Positions 20,579-31,012 of a stretch of 64,000 nt of DNA are shown here, piece by piece. Under the pieces are notes generated by a model. The model made no database searches, had not been told where the DNA came from, and saw nothing but the letters and a program-made list of their open reading frames with translations. Origin of the DNA: Paraglaciecola sp. Its GTDB lineage: Bacteria; Pseudomonadota; Gammaproteobacteria; Enterobacterales; Alteromonadaceae. The stretch covers positions 124,001 through 188,000 of the forward strand of contig JAACSL010000003.1 in the NCBI GenBank assembly GCA_009993955.1, given 5' to 3'. Every line of letters begins with the position of its first letter. Position 1 is the stretch's first letter. A program made the position numbers and the translations under genes.

Positions 20579-21304
20579 CTATAGCCTGAATTGCTCGCCT
20601 AGGTATACATCTCTTACACGTTGATCGCTTAAAACTTGTTGTGATGTGCCCGCTGCAATCAGCTCACCATGGCTGACAATATACGCTTTTTCACACACAT
20701 CTAAGGTTTCACGAACATTGTGATCAGTAATCAAGACACCAATGCCCCGATCACGTAGATGTTGGATAATCACCTTAATGTCGTTAACCGAAATGGGATC
20801 AACACCGGCAAAGGGTTCGTCGAGTAAAATAAATTTTGGTTCGGCTGCCAAGGCCCGGGCAATTTCTACACGACGGCGTTCACCTCCCGACAATGCCATA
20901 CCCATACTGTTACGAATGTGGTTGATATTAAACTCATCCAGCAAGGCATCGGCTTGTTGTTCACGTTGTTCAGTGGACAATTCTTTGCGTGTTTGCAAAA
21001 TGGCCATTAAGTTTTGATGCACCGTTAACTTGCGAAAAATCGACGCTTCTTGAGGTAAATAGCCAATGCCTTGCCGAGCCCGCACATGCATGGGCTGGAG
21101 AGTCAGTTCTTGCTGATCGATAAAAATTTCCCCTTTGTCGAGGGGTACTAAGCCTACGATCATATAAAAAGTGGTGGTTTTACCTGCGCCATTCGGACCG
21201 AGAAGACCAACGATTTGGCCTGAACTGACTTCAAGACTGACGTCGCGCACTACTTGCCGAGACTTATAGGATTTTGCCAGATGATTAGCTCTTAATACCG
21301 CCAT
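20579..21304 (-). CDS. lptB: LPS export ABC transporter ATPase LptB
   Basis: 241-residue ABC ATPase with Walker [10 protein letters not shown] (36-44), signature [15 protein letters not shown], and Walker [13 protein letters not shown]. With LptFG it drives LPS extraction from the inner membrane onto the LptCAD bridge. The start codon overlaps the lptA stop by one base. LptB-type D-loop and Q-loop ([12 protein letters not shown]) are evident. Confidence 0.97.
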   Translation of the reverse strand: MAVLRANHLAKSYKSRQVVRDVSLEVSSGQIVGLLGPNGAGKTTTFYMIVGLVPLDKGEIFIDQQELTLQPMHVRARQGIGYLPQEASIFRKLTVHQNLMAILQTRKELSTEQREQQADALLDEFNINHIRNSMGMALSGGERRRVEIARALAAEPKFILLDEPFAGVDPISVNDIKVIIQHLRDRGIGVLITDHNVRETLDVCEKAYIVSHGELIAAGTSQQVLSDQRVRDVYLGEQFRL

Positions 21305-21840
21305 TAAGGTTGGACTTCCTGTTTCTGTTTGCTCGCTGATTCTGGCTGTAGAATAGTAATAACCCGGCCATCTTCTTGATCTTGGCCTTGGGCCATAACC
21401 TGCTCTAACTGCATGTTAAACACAATGGAATTGCCTTTTACACTGCTGCTGTTCTGTACAATTTCAGCATTACCTTGCAATGACAAAGTACGCGTTTCTC
21501 GCTGGTATTCAATGCGCTCAGCTTTGGCGGTGACGATACTGCCATCTTCTTGTTGTTGCGAATATTCCGCTGGCTTACCGAGGGCGACAAACACTTCTTT
21601 ACCTTCGCCCTTGCTACCGTCAATTTCCATTTCATCGGCTTTCACCACAAGGCTGCCTTGGGTAATCAATACATTGCCACGATAAAATGATTTACGGGCA
21701 ATACCATCGCCATGCTGATATTGCGAGGCGATTTCTATGGTTTTAGTAAAATCTTCTTTGCTGGCATGGCTTGCTGTACACACGACGGCAAGGCCTAAGA
21801 AGCAGAGTTTAAGGCTCTGGTTGATAAATGGTTTTAACAT
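21304..21840 (-). CDS. lptA: LPS transport periplasmic protein LptA
   Basis: 178 residues with an N-terminal signal peptide ([17 protein letters not shown]) and an OstA/LptA beta-jellyroll domain ([40 protein letters not shown]). Oligomers bridge LptC and LptD across the periplasm. Its start codon lies inside the end of lptC, a 32-base overlap in a different frame, suggesting coupled translation. Confidence 0.93.
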   Translation of the reverse strand: MLKPFINQSLKLCFLGLAVVCTASHASKEDFTKTIEIASQYQHGDGIARKSFYRGNVLITQGSLVVKADEMEIDGSKGEGKEVFVALGKPAEYSQQQEDGSIVTAKAERIEYQRETRTLSLQGNAEIVQNSSSVKGNSIVFNMQLEQVMAQGQDQEDGRVITILQPESASKQKQEVQP

Positions 21841-22369
21841 GATCTAAGAGCTCATATTGTTGAGTTTCAAGGCTGACGGAAAAGCCGTTACTGTCGATGA
21901 CATAGTTTGGCCCAGCGATATTAACAAGTTGATCAGAGACCATGGTTTTTGCCTCTAAGTCTACTTCTACAAAGTCAGTACGAATCACTTGTACCATGCC
22001 TTGTTCGTTCAAACTGTTGATTTCTACACTGTTTTCAAACTGCAAACGTTGATCGTCGTATAATGTACCTTCTGCCGCGTTAATTCGCCAAGGATATTGC
22101 GCTTGGGCAAACAGCACGTACTGCGGTTGTTTGAATAAGGTGAAACCCAATAAATCGAAATGTTCCATTTTTTCCGCGTACACTTGATGATTGATTTTAC
22201 CATTTTTATTGTACAAGGTGCTCAACATGGCTTTAGCTTGGTAATTAGGCACCCAAGCTTCCTCAGTTTCCGATTTTTGGGTGGGTGCTTCAGTACTTAA
22301 CCATTCAGGTAAACTCAAACCTAAGGCAAGCAAAAACAGTAGACCTGTGCCCAAGGTGACCCGATTCAT
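21809..22369 (-). CDS. lptC: LPS export protein LptC
   Basis: 186 residues with a single N-terminal membrane anchor (about 6-24) and a periplasmic LptC/OstA-like domain (AKAMLSTLYNKNGKINHQVYAEKM; YPWRINAAEGTLYDD). It receives LPS from LptB2FG and hands it to LptA. The ATGA overlap with kdsC and the 32-base overlap with lptA mark a tightly packed operon. Confidence 0.92.
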   Translation of the reverse strand: MNRVTLGTGLLFLLALGLSLPEWLSTEAPTQKSETEEAWVPNYQAKAMLSTLYNKNGKINHQVYAEKMEHFDLLGFTLFKQPQYVLFAQAQYPWRINAAEGTLYDDQRLQFENSVEINSLNEQGMVQVIRTDFVEVDLEAKTMVSDQLVNIAGPNYVIDSNGFSVSLETQQYELLDHVKTIYQPEP

Positions 22370-22920
22370 ATACTCAATCCTTGGCTATTATGCAGTTTGC
22401 CTTTGGCCAATAAAATCAAATCGCAAATTTCTCGTACTGCACCAAAACCACCACGATTGTGGGTAATGTAATGGGCTTGTTGTTTGAGGATAGGGTGGCC
22501 GTCTTGCACGGTAAAATGCAAGTCACTGACATTGAACATAGCCATGTCAGGGATATCATCACCAACGGCTGCCGTTGCATGAGTGGATACTTTCAATTGA
22601 CGTTGCAAGCTGTGTAAAGCAGCCTCTTTATCGTGGCATCCTTGGATAATGTGACTCACATCCAAGGCTTGCATACGTTGTTCGACAATGGCCGATTGAC
22701 GCCCCGTAATGACCGCAACGTGCACGCCAGCGCTGCGCAGTGCTTTGATGCCAAATCCGTCACGGGTGTGAAAGGCTTTGAGTTCTTCACCTTGCTGACC
22801 TAAATATATCCGCCCATCTGAAAAAACGCCGTCCACATCACAAGCAAGCAGTTTTATTTTTGCTAAGTGTTTCAAAAGGCTCTGCGGCAGCGGCCCATAA
22901 AGAGTATCAACCTGAGGCAT
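22366..22920 (-). CDS. kdsC: KDO-8-phosphate phosphatase KdsC
   Basis: 184-residue C0-type HAD phosphatase with nucleophile and acid Asp28 and Asp30 in LACDVDGVFSDGRIYL, and the later GDDIPDMAMF motif that holds Mg2+. It removes phosphate from KDO-8-P in LPS core synthesis. It overlaps kdsD by one base and lptC by four, linking KDO synthesis to LPS transport. Confidence 0.95.
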   Translation of the reverse strand: MPQVDTLYGPLPQSLLKHLAKIKLLACDVDGVFSDGRIYLGQQGEELKAFHTRDGFGIKALRSAGVHVAVITGRQSAIVEQRMQALDVSHIIQGCHDKEAALHSLQRQLKVSTHATAAVGDDIPDMAMFNVSDLHFTVQDGHPILKQQAHYITHNRGGFGAVREICDLILLAKGKLHNSQGLSI

Positions 22921-23897
22921 TAGATAATGCCTGCTTGCAGTAAAATTTGCATATTAATGGCGCCTATAGGTTGTTGGTGTTCATCCACCACAAATAGAGA
23001 ATTGATTTTACGTTGCTGCATTAACTTTAATACTTCAGCGGCTAACATCGCTGGTGGCGCGGTAACACAATTGCGGGTCATGACCTGTTCCATCGACACC
23101 GAGTGTACGTCGAGTCGCGCATCCAATACACGGCGCAAGTCGCCATCGGTAAAAATACCCAACAACTTGCCTGCGACATCAACCACACCTGCCATGCCTA
23201 ACCCTTTGCGGGAAATTTCTAACAGAGCTTCGCTCAAGCTTTGCTGGGGTGTGACCAGTGGCAAACGCTCTCCTTTTAACATGATATCTTGCAAACTGAG
23301 TAACAAACGTCGCCCTAAACTGCCTCCGGGGTGAGACATTGCAAAATCTTCACTGGTAAAGCCACGTGCATTTAACAGCGCGACAGCTAATGCATCGCCT
23401 AACACAAGGGTAGCAGTCGTGCTAGACGTGGGGGCTAAGCCAAGTGAACACGCCTCCTGTTGCACTTTTATGCACAAATTGACATCGGCATAGCTCGCCA
23501 AGGTATTATTCACCCCGTTTGACATAGCAATAATTGGCACGCCAAGGCGCTTGACCACGGGCAGCAAAGCCAGCAATTCTGCGGTTTCACCTGAATTAGA
23601 AATGGCCAATAAGATGTCTTGATCGGTGAGCATGCCAAGATCACCGTGATTGGCTTCCGCGGGATGCATAAAAAAGGCAGGCGTACCGGTACTGGCTAAG
23701 GTCGCCGAGATTTTATGGCCGATATGGCCAGACTTACCCATGCCACTCACCACAACTTTGCCCTTGCAAGCCAAAATGCGTTCACAGGCTGCCACAAACG
23801 TATGGTCGATATACTTGGCCAACTCGGCGATAGCTTGCCCTTCGATGGCGATCACCCGCAGTGCAGATTGTGTGAAATCGTGTTGTGTTTGGGTCAT
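22920..23897 (-). CDS. kdsD: Arabinose-5-phosphate isomerase KdsD
   Basis: 325 residues: an N-terminal SIS sugar-isomerase domain (about 40-175; GKVVVSGMGKSGHIG, SNSGETAELLALLP) and two CBS domains (about 205-325). It converts ribulose-5-P to arabinose-5-P, the first step toward KDO. It lies 6 bases after the YrbG-type antiporter in the same direction, the conserved yrbG-kdsD-kdsC-lptCAB order. Confidence 0.95.
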   Translation of the reverse strand: MTQTQHDFTQSALRVIAIEGQAIAELAKYIDHTFVAACERILACKGKVVVSGMGKSGHIGHKISATLASTGTPAFFMHPAEANHGDLGMLTDQDILLAISNSGETAELLALLPVVKRLGVPIIAMSNGVNNTLASYADVNLCIKVQQEACSLGLAPTSSTTATLVLGDALAVALLNARGFTSEDFAMSHPGGSLGRRLLLSLQDIMLKGERLPLVTPQQSLSEALLEISRKGLGMAGVVDVAGKLLGIFTDGDLRRVLDARLDVHSVSMEQVMTRNCVTAPPAMLAAEVLKLMQQRKINSLFVVDEHQQPIGAINMQILLQAGII

Positions 23898-23903
23898 AAG
23901 GGA

Positions 23904-24860
23904 TTAGCCGAAAAGTAAATATTGATAGAAGGCAAAACAGGCTAATAAGCCGAGCCCTTCTAAACGGTTGATGCGTCTGATGCCCTTAAAGTTCAAACTT
24001 AACAACACCAAGAGTAAGTTTAAGCCAAGCATAACATATACGTCACGGCTGGCGGCCATTGCATCAATAGCGCCTGGGGCGATCAACCCGGGCATCGCCA
24101 TCACAGCAAGAATATTAAAAATATTAGACCCTATTATATTGCCCAAGGCCAGATCGTCTTCGTTTTTCAGTACCCCAGCGATACTCGCTGCTAATTCGGG
24201 TAAACTGGTGCCCAGTGCAATGATGGTCAAGCCAATGACCAAATCGCTCATGCCCAAGGCTTTGGCAATAATGACGGCGGAGTCCACCATGTAGGTGGCA
24301 CTGAGGGGCAATAAAACTAAACCGATCAACAACCAAAAAACAGCTTTACTGGTGGCCACCCCTTGCGGGATTTCATTTTCAGTTTCGTTTAGCAACGGAT
24401 CGTTTTTTTCCAAACGTGTTGATAACCATGCCAGTGCCACTAACACCGAAACAAAAAGAATAATTAACACTACCCCCTCAAAACGACTCAATACATGATC
24501 AGAAAGCATGTAGGTAGCCAATAAAGAGACAATTATCAGCACGGGAATTTCACGTTTTACAGTGGTGGACGCCACCAACAGGGGCTTTAATACCACCGTT
24601 AAACCCAGTACCAAGGCGATGTTAGTAATGTTTGAGCCTAGGGCATTGCCTACTGCCGTGTCGGTATTACCTTTGATCGATGCCATCGCTGACACCACGA
24701 TTTCAGGGGCAGATGAACCCATGGCAACGATCGTCAAACCGATAATCATCGGTGCAATACCGAAATTTCTGGCCAAGGCTGCTGCACCAAACACAAAGCG
24801 ATCAGCGGCAACGCTAAGTACAAGCAACCACAGTAAGAAATAAACAACTTCTATCAACAC
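23904..24860 (-). CDS. yrbG: Calcium/sodium antiporter, YrbG type
   Basis: 318-residue inner-membrane protein with about ten hydrophobic helices in two inverted repeats. Each repeat carries the cation-binding alpha-repeat signature: GSSAPEIVVSAMAS in the first and GTSLPELAASIAG in the second, both with GNxxGSNxxN partners (GNALGSNITN, GNIIGSNIFN). It probably exchanges Ca2+ for Na+. It is the first gene of the leftward LPS operon; the divergent mla operon starts about 320 bases to the right. Confidence 0.92.
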   Translation of the reverse strand: MLIEVVYFLLWLLVLSVAADRFVFGAAALARNFGIAPMIIGLTIVAMGSSAPEIVVSAMASIKGNTDTAVGNALGSNITNIALVLGLTVVLKPLLVASTTVKREIPVLIIVSLLATYMLSDHVLSRFEGVVLIILFVSVLVALAWLSTRLEKNDPLLNETENEIPQGVATSKAVFWLLIGLVLLPLSATYMVDSAVIIAKALGMSDLVIGLTIIALGTSLPELAASIAGVLKNEDDLALGNIIGSNIFNILAVMAMPGLIAPGAIDAMAASRDVYVMLGLNLLLVLLSLNFKGIRRINRLEGLGLLACFAFYQYLLFG

Positions 24861-25181
24861 TAATACTTAAACCTTTTTATCATTTTTTGAATTGTCGCAA
24901 ATAATAGCGGTAATTCCTATGCACCACGCATGCTAGAATTGAACTTTATTGTGCTTCAATACGTTTAGGAGAGCACTATGAGTGCAAACCTTGATTTAAC
25001 AAGTCAGGTAGGAAAAAGTCCTTGTATCAATTTGTATCGCTTCGATTAAATCGAATATAACTTGTTACTTTTTGTCTTTGTCATTCCCCCTTGAAATTAC
25101 GTACCATAAGCACAATCTTGCAGAACTAAATTATCTTGCCTTTCCAGTACTAGGCCCAATGTCAGGGACAATTCCACAACA
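24861..25181. other. yrbG/mlaF divergent intergenic region
   Basis: 321 bases. It holds the 23-codon ORF at 24978-25049, an inverted repeat ATTGAA...TTCAAT just upstream of that ORF (about 24942-24964), and about 130 bases of AT-rich leader before mlaF with no further ORF. Promoters for both operons must lie here, but no single one stands out. Confidence 0.4.
24978..25049 (+). CDS. 23-residue ORF with strong ribosome site upstream of mlaF
   Basis: The ATG at 24978 follows TTTAGGAGAGCACT, one of the best ribosome sites in this region, and opens a 23-codon frame (MSANLDLTSQ... ending NLYRFD). The stop codon sits inside an inverted repeat TTCGAT-TAA-ATCGAA (25041-25055). It might be a leader peptide, a small protein, or the remnant N-terminus of a lost gene; the SPCIN segment faintly recalls DUF1289 proteins but is too short to judge. 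Not recognised. Conservation would decide. Confidence 0.4.
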   Translation: MSANLDLTSQVGKSPCINLYRFD

Positions 25182-25982
25182 ATGGAAAATTTGATAGAAA
25201 TCGACAATTTGAGTTTCAGTCGCAGTGGCCGCACCATCTACGACAACATCAGTATGCGTATTCCAAAAGGAAAGACCACGGCGATCATGGGACCAAGTGG
25301 CATTGGTAAAACCACCATGTTGCGCTTGATGGGCGGTCAGCTATTGCCCGACAGTGGAGATATCAAATTTAAAGGGGAATCGATTCCCAACATGCGTCGA
25401 ACTCGTTTATTTGAGGTGCGTCGCCAAATGAGCATGCTGTTTCAAAGCGGCGCTTTATTCACCGACATGTCGGTGTTCGACAACATTGCGTTCCCGCTAC
25501 GAGAGCATACCAAGCTAAGTGAAGATACCATTGCAACCATTGTGAAACTCAAGCTTCAGGCTGTGGGTTTGCGTGGCGCCGCGCAGTTAATGCCCTGTGA
25601 ATTATCGGGTGGTATGGCTCGCCGAGCCGCATTGGCCAGAGCCATCGCATTAGACCCCGAATTGATCATGTATGACGAACCGTTTGCCGGTCAGGATCCT
25701 ATTTCTATGGGGGTGTTAGTCAAGTTGATCAAAGCCCTCAATGATGCCTTGCAACTGACAAGTGTGGTGGTCACCCACGACGTTACGGAAGTGCTCACCA
25801 TTGCTGACTATATTTATATTTTGGCGGATCAAAAAGTGATTGGTAGTGGCACACCAGAAGAAATTAAAAACAGTGACAGCCCCTTAGTGCAGCAATTTTT
25901 GCAAGGCTTGGCTGATGGCCCTGTACCATTTCATTATCCAGCGGGTGATCTACAAACCGCCTTGTTGGGGGCCTCATGTTAG
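25182..25982 (+). CDS. mlaF: Phospholipid transport ABC ATPase MlaF
   Basis: 266-residue ABC ATPase with Walker [10 protein letters not shown] (37-45), signature [15 protein letters not shown], and Walker [14 protein letters not shown]. The C-terminal extension past the ATPase core is typical of MlaF, where it contacts the paired subunit. It powers lipid transport between inner and outer membranes with MlaE, MlaD and MlaB. The ATG at 25182 has only a distant GGGAC as ribosome site. The stop overlaps the mlaE start by 7 bases. Confidence 0.95.
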   Translation: MENLIEIDNLSFSRSGRTIYDNISMRIPKGKTTAIMGPSGIGKTTMLRLMGGQLLPDSGDIKFKGESIPNMRRTRLFEVRRQMSMLFQSGALFTDMSVFDNIAFPLREHTKLSEDTIATIVKLKLQAVGLRGAAQLMPCELSGGMARRAALARAIALDPELIMYDEPFAGQDPISMGVLVKLIKALNDALQLTSVVVTHDVTEVLTIADYIYILADQKVIGSGTPEEIKNSDSPLVQQFLQGLADGPVPFHYPAGDLQTALLGASC

Positions 25983-26758
25983 ATTGGATTGCTGGAATTG
26001 GCGCAGCTAACATTGCCAAAGTTCGCTCCTTTGGTCGCGCCACACTCATGTTGTTTGGCGCTGTCATCGCCAAGCCGCAACTGGTTAAAAATGTGCCGCT
26101 CACCATCAAACAAATCTATGTAGTGGGTGTGCAATCGTTACTGATCATTGTGGTATCTGGCCTATTTATCGGCATGGTGATGGCTTTGCAGGGATACACC
26201 ATTCTAGTGGGCTATGGGGCAGAAGGTAGCCTTGGGCCAATGGTGGCGCTTTCTCTGTTACGTGAATTGGGGCCGGTGGTCACAGCGTTATTGTTTGCTG
26301 GCCGCGCGGGTTCGGCTTTAACCGCAGAAATCGGCCTGATGAAAGCAACCGAACAGTTAAGTAGTTTAGAGATGATGGCCATAGACCCTTTACGCAGAAT
26401 TATCGCGCCAAGGCTCTGGGCTGGCATGATTTCTATGCCCATGCTCACCCTGATATTCAGCGCAGTGGGCATACTTGGCGGGCATTTGGTTGGGGTGGAT
26501 TGGCTAGGCGTTGATTCAGGTAGTTACTGGTCGATCATGCAATCTACAGTAGAATGGAATAAAGACGTCATGAACGGCATCATCAAGAGTCTGGTGTTCG
26601 CCTTTGTGATTGTGTGGATTGCAACATATAAAGGTTACGACTCTGTGCCAACGTCAGAGGGGATAAGCAAGGCAACCACACAAACCGTTGTCTTATCGTC
26701 TTTGGCTGTGTTGGGTTTAGATTTTGTGCTGACAGCGCTTATGTTTGGGATTGAGTAG
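25976..26758 (+). CDS. mlaE: Phospholipid transport permease MlaE
   Basis: 260 residues of the MlaE permease family: five or six hydrophobic helices, conserved [20 protein letters not shown] and the [13 protein letters not shown] coupling segment. It forms the inner-membrane dimer of the Mla complex. Overlapping start with mlaF and 8-base spacing to mlaD show an operon. Confidence 0.95.
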   Translation: MLDWIAGIGAANIAKVRSFGRATLMLFGAVIAKPQLVKNVPLTIKQIYVVGVQSLLIIVVSGLFIGMVMALQGYTILVGYGAEGSLGPMVALSLLRELGPVVTALLFAGRAGSALTAEIGLMKATEQLSSLEMMAIDPLRRIIAPRLWAGMISMPMLTLIFSAVGILGGHLVGVDWLGVDSGSYWSIMQSTVEWNKDVMNGIIKSLVFAFVIVWIATYKGYDSVPTSEGISKATTQTVVLSSLAVLGLDFVLTALMFGIE

Positions 26759-26766
26759 GAGGAATA

Positions 26767-27228
26767 ATGAAATCGAGGAAGGCTGAATTATTGGTGGGTG
26801 TGTTTGTATTGCTGGCCATTGCTGCAGGGTTAATGCTGGCACTGAAAGTAGCCAATCAAACGATGTCAGGAAAAGGGGAAACCTATGTCCTCAAAGCTAA
26901 GTTTGACAATATTGGTGGTTTAAAAGTGCGCTCGGCGGTGAAAGTAGGGGGCGTTACCGTCGGTCGAGTCGATAGCATTACCCTAAGCAGTAATGATTTT
27001 ACACCTATCGTGAGCATGAGCATTGCGAAAAAGTACGACAAATTTCCAGAAACGAGCTCCGTATCCATCCTTACGTCAGGGTTACTGGGCGAGCAATACA
27101 TTGGCTTGCAACCTGGGTTTTCGATGGACGGCATTAAAGATCTAGCCGACGGCGATTTTGTTGAAGATACGAAGTCGGCCTTGGTATTAGAAGATTTAAT
27201 TGGTCAGTTTTTGTTCAGCAAGAAATAA
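26767..27228 (+). CDS. mlaD: Phospholipid-binding MCE protein MlaD
   Basis: 153 residues: an N-terminal transmembrane anchor (about 8-27) and one MCE domain (YVLKAKFDNIGGLKVRSAVKVGGVTVG...). Six copies form a periplasmic ring with a hydrophobic channel above MlaE. The start has a perfect AGGAGGAATA ribosome site. Length is slightly below E. coli MlaD but includes the full domain. Confidence 0.94.
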   Translation: MKSRKAELLVGVFVLLAIAAGLMLALKVANQTMSGKGETYVLKAKFDNIGGLKVRSAVKVGGVTVGRVDSITLSSNDFTPIVSMSIAKKYDKFPETSSVSILTSGLLGEQYIGLQPGFSMDGIKDLADGDFVEDTKSALVLEDLIGQFLFSKK

Positions 27229-27256
27229 TTAAGCCTTGAGTAGGCGAGGAAACAAA

Positions 27257-27898
27257 GTGAAAACAAGATTTATACAAGCCATAGCACTTGCCGGTAGCCT
27301 TATATTGAGTGCTTACACTCAGGCAGACGAGGTTAACCCTTACGAGTTGCTTGAAACCGTTGCGACCAAAACCTTCAGTCGTATCAAAGCAGAACGCGCA
27401 CAAATCGAAAAAGATCCAGAATTACTGCGTACCGTGATGGAACAAGAGCTGGTGCCCTATGTGGATTACCAATTTGCGGCTTTAAAAGTGTTGGGCAAAT
27501 ATTTCAGAAACGTACCGCGGGAAAAAATTCCGGAGTTTACGTCGGTATTCAGAGCGTATTTAATCACAACCTACGCCATTGCCTTATCGTATTACAACGG
27601 TCAAGAAGTGGTGTTTCAACCCGTTAAAGACGTGCAAGATGACGATAATGTTACGGTGCGCGCGGTGGTCAAGGAACCCGGTCGTCCCGACATCAACATT
27701 GCGTTTAAATTGCGCAAAAGTAAAAACACCGATGAGTGGAAGGCTTACGACATGGTGGCCGAGGGCATCAGTTTGTTATCAAGCAAACAAAGTGAATTCG
27801 AACCGATGTTGCGTCAAGATGGTATTCAAACCGTCATCGATGCGATGAACAACACCATCAGTCGTCCTATTGTGTTAAATCCTGAAAAGGCAGAATAG
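27257..27898 (+). CDS. mlaC: Periplasmic phospholipid carrier MlaC
   Basis: 213 residues with a signal peptide (KTRFIQAIALAGSLILSAYTQA) and the MlaC/Ttg2 fold (VPYVDYQFAALKVLGKYF, FTSVFRAYLITTYA, AYDMVAEGISLLSS). It shuttles phospholipid between MlaA at the outer membrane and MlaD. I chose the GTG at 27257 because GCGAGGA lies six bases upstream and it begins the signal peptide; an in-frame TTG exists at 27236. No mlaA is in the window; in many genomes it is elsewhere. Confidence 0.92.
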   Translation: MKTRFIQAIALAGSLILSAYTQADEVNPYELLETVATKTFSRIKAERAQIEKDPELLRTVMEQELVPYVDYQFAALKVLGKYFRNVPREKIPEFTSVFRAYLITTYAIALSYYNGQEVVFQPVKDVQDDDNVTVRAVVKEPGRPDINIAFKLRKSKNTDEWKAYDMVAEGISLLSSKQSEFEPMLRQDGIQTVIDAMNNTISRPIVLNPEKAE

Positions 27899-27909
27899 GA
27901 GTTACTCCC

Positions 27910-28209
27910 ATGAAAGTCAGCTTAAGCGGCAATGCAATCTATACCCTGGAAGGTGATCTTAATCGTAATACGATTGTGCATTGCTGGCCCCAAGCCTTGG
28001 CTGATTTAAAACAACTTGCCGCTAAACACAAACCTGTCATCGATATGCAGGCGGTAACCCATGTGGATACCGCCGCTTTAGCGTGGCTTCTCAACTTGAT
28101 CAGGGATTGTCGTAGTCAAAATATTGAATTTACCCTGAGCAATGTACCAAAGACCCTCATAAATCTGGCAAAAATTAGCGACGCAGAGGCTTTTTTACCG
28201 CTACAATAG
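27910..28209 (+). CDS. mlaB: STAS-domain protein MlaB
   Basis: 99 residues forming a single STAS domain, with the hallmark segment VIDMQAVTHVDTAALAWLLNLI. It binds MlaF in the cytoplasm and is needed for complex stability and ATPase activity. AGGAGTTACTCCC precedes its ATG. It sits 11 bases after mlaC in the mla operon. Confidence 0.9.
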   Translation: MKVSLSGNAIYTLEGDLNRNTIVHCWPQALADLKQLAAKHKPVIDMQAVTHVDTAALAWLLNLIRDCRSQNIEFTLSNVPKTLINLAKISDAEAFLPLQ

Positions 28210-28236
28210 TGGCCGTTTTAAGTGTTGTGAGTCACT

Positions 28237-28491
28237 ATGGAAAATCATCAAATTGAAGCTTTACTCAAAGACCAACTTGGCTTGAGTGAAGTTTACGTAA
28301 AAAGCGACGGTTCTCATTTTAATATCATTGCAGTGAGCGATAAGTTTGCTGACATGAGTCGAGTTAAAAAACAGCAATTTGTTTATGCGCCTTTAGCCGC
28401 TGAAATCGCTTCAGGCAATGTGCATGCAGTGTCCATAAAGACTTTCACGGATGCTCAGTGGAAACGCGAAAAACTGTTTAATATGCCCTAA
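28237..28491 (+). CDS. ibaG: BolA family protein IbaG
   Basis: 84 residues of the BolA fold: VKSDGSHFNIIAVSDKF, then a helix and AIDLxFxT-like end (VHAVSIKTFTDAQW). IbaG-type BolA proteins bind monothiol glutaredoxins and [2Fe-2S] clusters and affect acid stress and envelope. The expected cluster-ligand His lies in GSHFNI. Its place between mlaB and murA is the conserved gammaproteobacterial order. Confidence 0.92.
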   Translation: MENHQIEALLKDQLGLSEVYVKSDGSHFNIIAVSDKFADMSRVKKQQFVYAPLAAEIASGNVHAVSIKTFTDAQWKREKLFNMP

Positions 28492-28535
28492 GTGCACGCA
28501 ACGCTGCCTTCATCTTATCCGCCGCCAGTCATTAA

Positions 28536-29807
<1,272 letters not shown>

Positions 29808-29828
29808 TTAAGCGAGCAAACGGTCTAC

Positions 29829-29850
29829 ACCCGGTTTAATTACCGGGTTT
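29829..29850. terminator. Weak hairpin between murA and degS
   Basis: ACCCGGT (29829-29835) pairs with ACCGGGT (29842-29848) around a 6-base loop. The right arm encodes the last residues of degS. T-runs are short on both sides, so terminator function is uncertain. Confidence 0.4.
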
Positions 29851-30900
29851 AAGCTCAGCGACCACTACTGCAAGGGTCAGCATCGTATTGTTGCGGTTAA
29901 TGTGCAGTTCTAGGACTTTTCCAGGCACCGTGTCGGTGATGTAATCCAAGGTGGCGCGGACATTGTTGGCAGGCCGATCGTTTACCGCCAGCACGATGTC
30001 GTTAACCTTCAAACCTGCCGCAGAAGCAGGGCCGCCAGCGGTGACAGCGGTGACAACGATGCCATCACCTATCGCATTCTCTGCCCCGATAAAACCTAAA
30101 GCGCCGCGAGTTACCTTGCCAGTGGCAATGATTTCCTCCATCACATTTTTGGCCAATTGGTAGGGAATGGCAAAAGAGACACCATCCACTTCTTTGATTT
30201 GGCGCCGACTGTCTAAGGTTTTAAAGTTGGCGTTGTTGATCCCCACCAAATAACCATTACTGTCTACCAGCGCACCGCCAGAATTACCTTCATTTAAGAC
30301 AGCATCAGTTTGAATACGATCAAAATAGTTGGCCAATTCGTTTTGACCGTTACGACTGACAATACCTTGGGTGATAGTTTGCCCAAGGTTGTATGGATTA
30401 CCAATCGCGAGCACAACATCCCCCACGCGGGTGTCGATATCAGCGAGTTGAGGGATAACATGTAAGTTATCGGCGGTGATACTTAGCACGGCTAAATCGG
30501 TGACAATGTCATAACCCACTAATTGGGCTTCAACCCGCCGACCATCTTGTAAGCCAACCACTATAATATTGGCGTTGGCAATGACATGCAGACAAGTTAA
30601 TACAAAGCCATTTTCTGTCATCACCACACCTGAACCCAACTTAATGCTGTCCACTTCTTGGCGGCGATTAAAACTCGGCGAATTGTCGATGCTTTGACTG
30701 TAAATATTCACCACAGCAGGGCCGGCGGCATTAACAGCATGATTGAAGCTGAGTTTTTCGCGCAGAGCCTTGGGTTGACTAAACAGCGTGAGAGATAAGT
30801 CACTGCCTTTACGTAAATCAGGCACTAAGAACAAAATTACAGCAGACACCATGATGCCGATAACAATGGATTTAAATAAAAATGAAAGAGTTTTTAACAC
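29836..30900 (-). CDS. degS: Site-1 envelope stress protease DegS
   Basis: 354 residues: an N-terminal membrane anchor (about 8-26), a trypsin-like protease domain with triad His105 (TCLHVI), Asp135 (VTDLAVL) and Ser207 (EGNSGGA), and one C-terminal PDZ domain (about 255-345). In E. coli it cleaves anti-sigma RseA when misfolded porins bind the PDZ. One PDZ plus a membrane anchor separates it from the neighbouring DegQ. The start is GTG, supported by alignment to the DegS N-terminus. It lies 112 bases after degQ. Confidence 0.93.
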   Translation of the reverse strand: MLKTLSFLFKSIVIGIMVSAVILFLVPDLRKGSDLSLTLFSQPKALREKLSFNHAVNAAGPAVVNIYSQSIDNSPSFNRRQEVDSIKLGSGVVMTENGFVLTCLHVIANANIIVVGLQDGRRVEAQLVGYDIVTDLAVLSITADNLHVIPQLADIDTRVGDVVLAIGNPYNLGQTITQGIVSRNGQNELANYFDRIQTDAVLNEGNSGGALVDSNGYLVGINNANFKTLDSRRQIKEVDGVSFAIPYQLAKNVMEEIIATGKVTRGALGFIGAENAIGDGIVVTAVTAGGPASAAGLKVNDIVLAVNDRPANNVRATLDYITDTVPGKVLELHINRNNTMLTLAVVVAELKPGN

Positions 30901-31012
30901 GGCATGTGAAGCGCTATTTACCTGATACTTGTGGCAAGAATAGCATTGAAATCAGTGAGTTGATAGCAAACAAATGTTTACTAGCAACTCACGAGCTCAG
31001 TTAAACCAAGGT

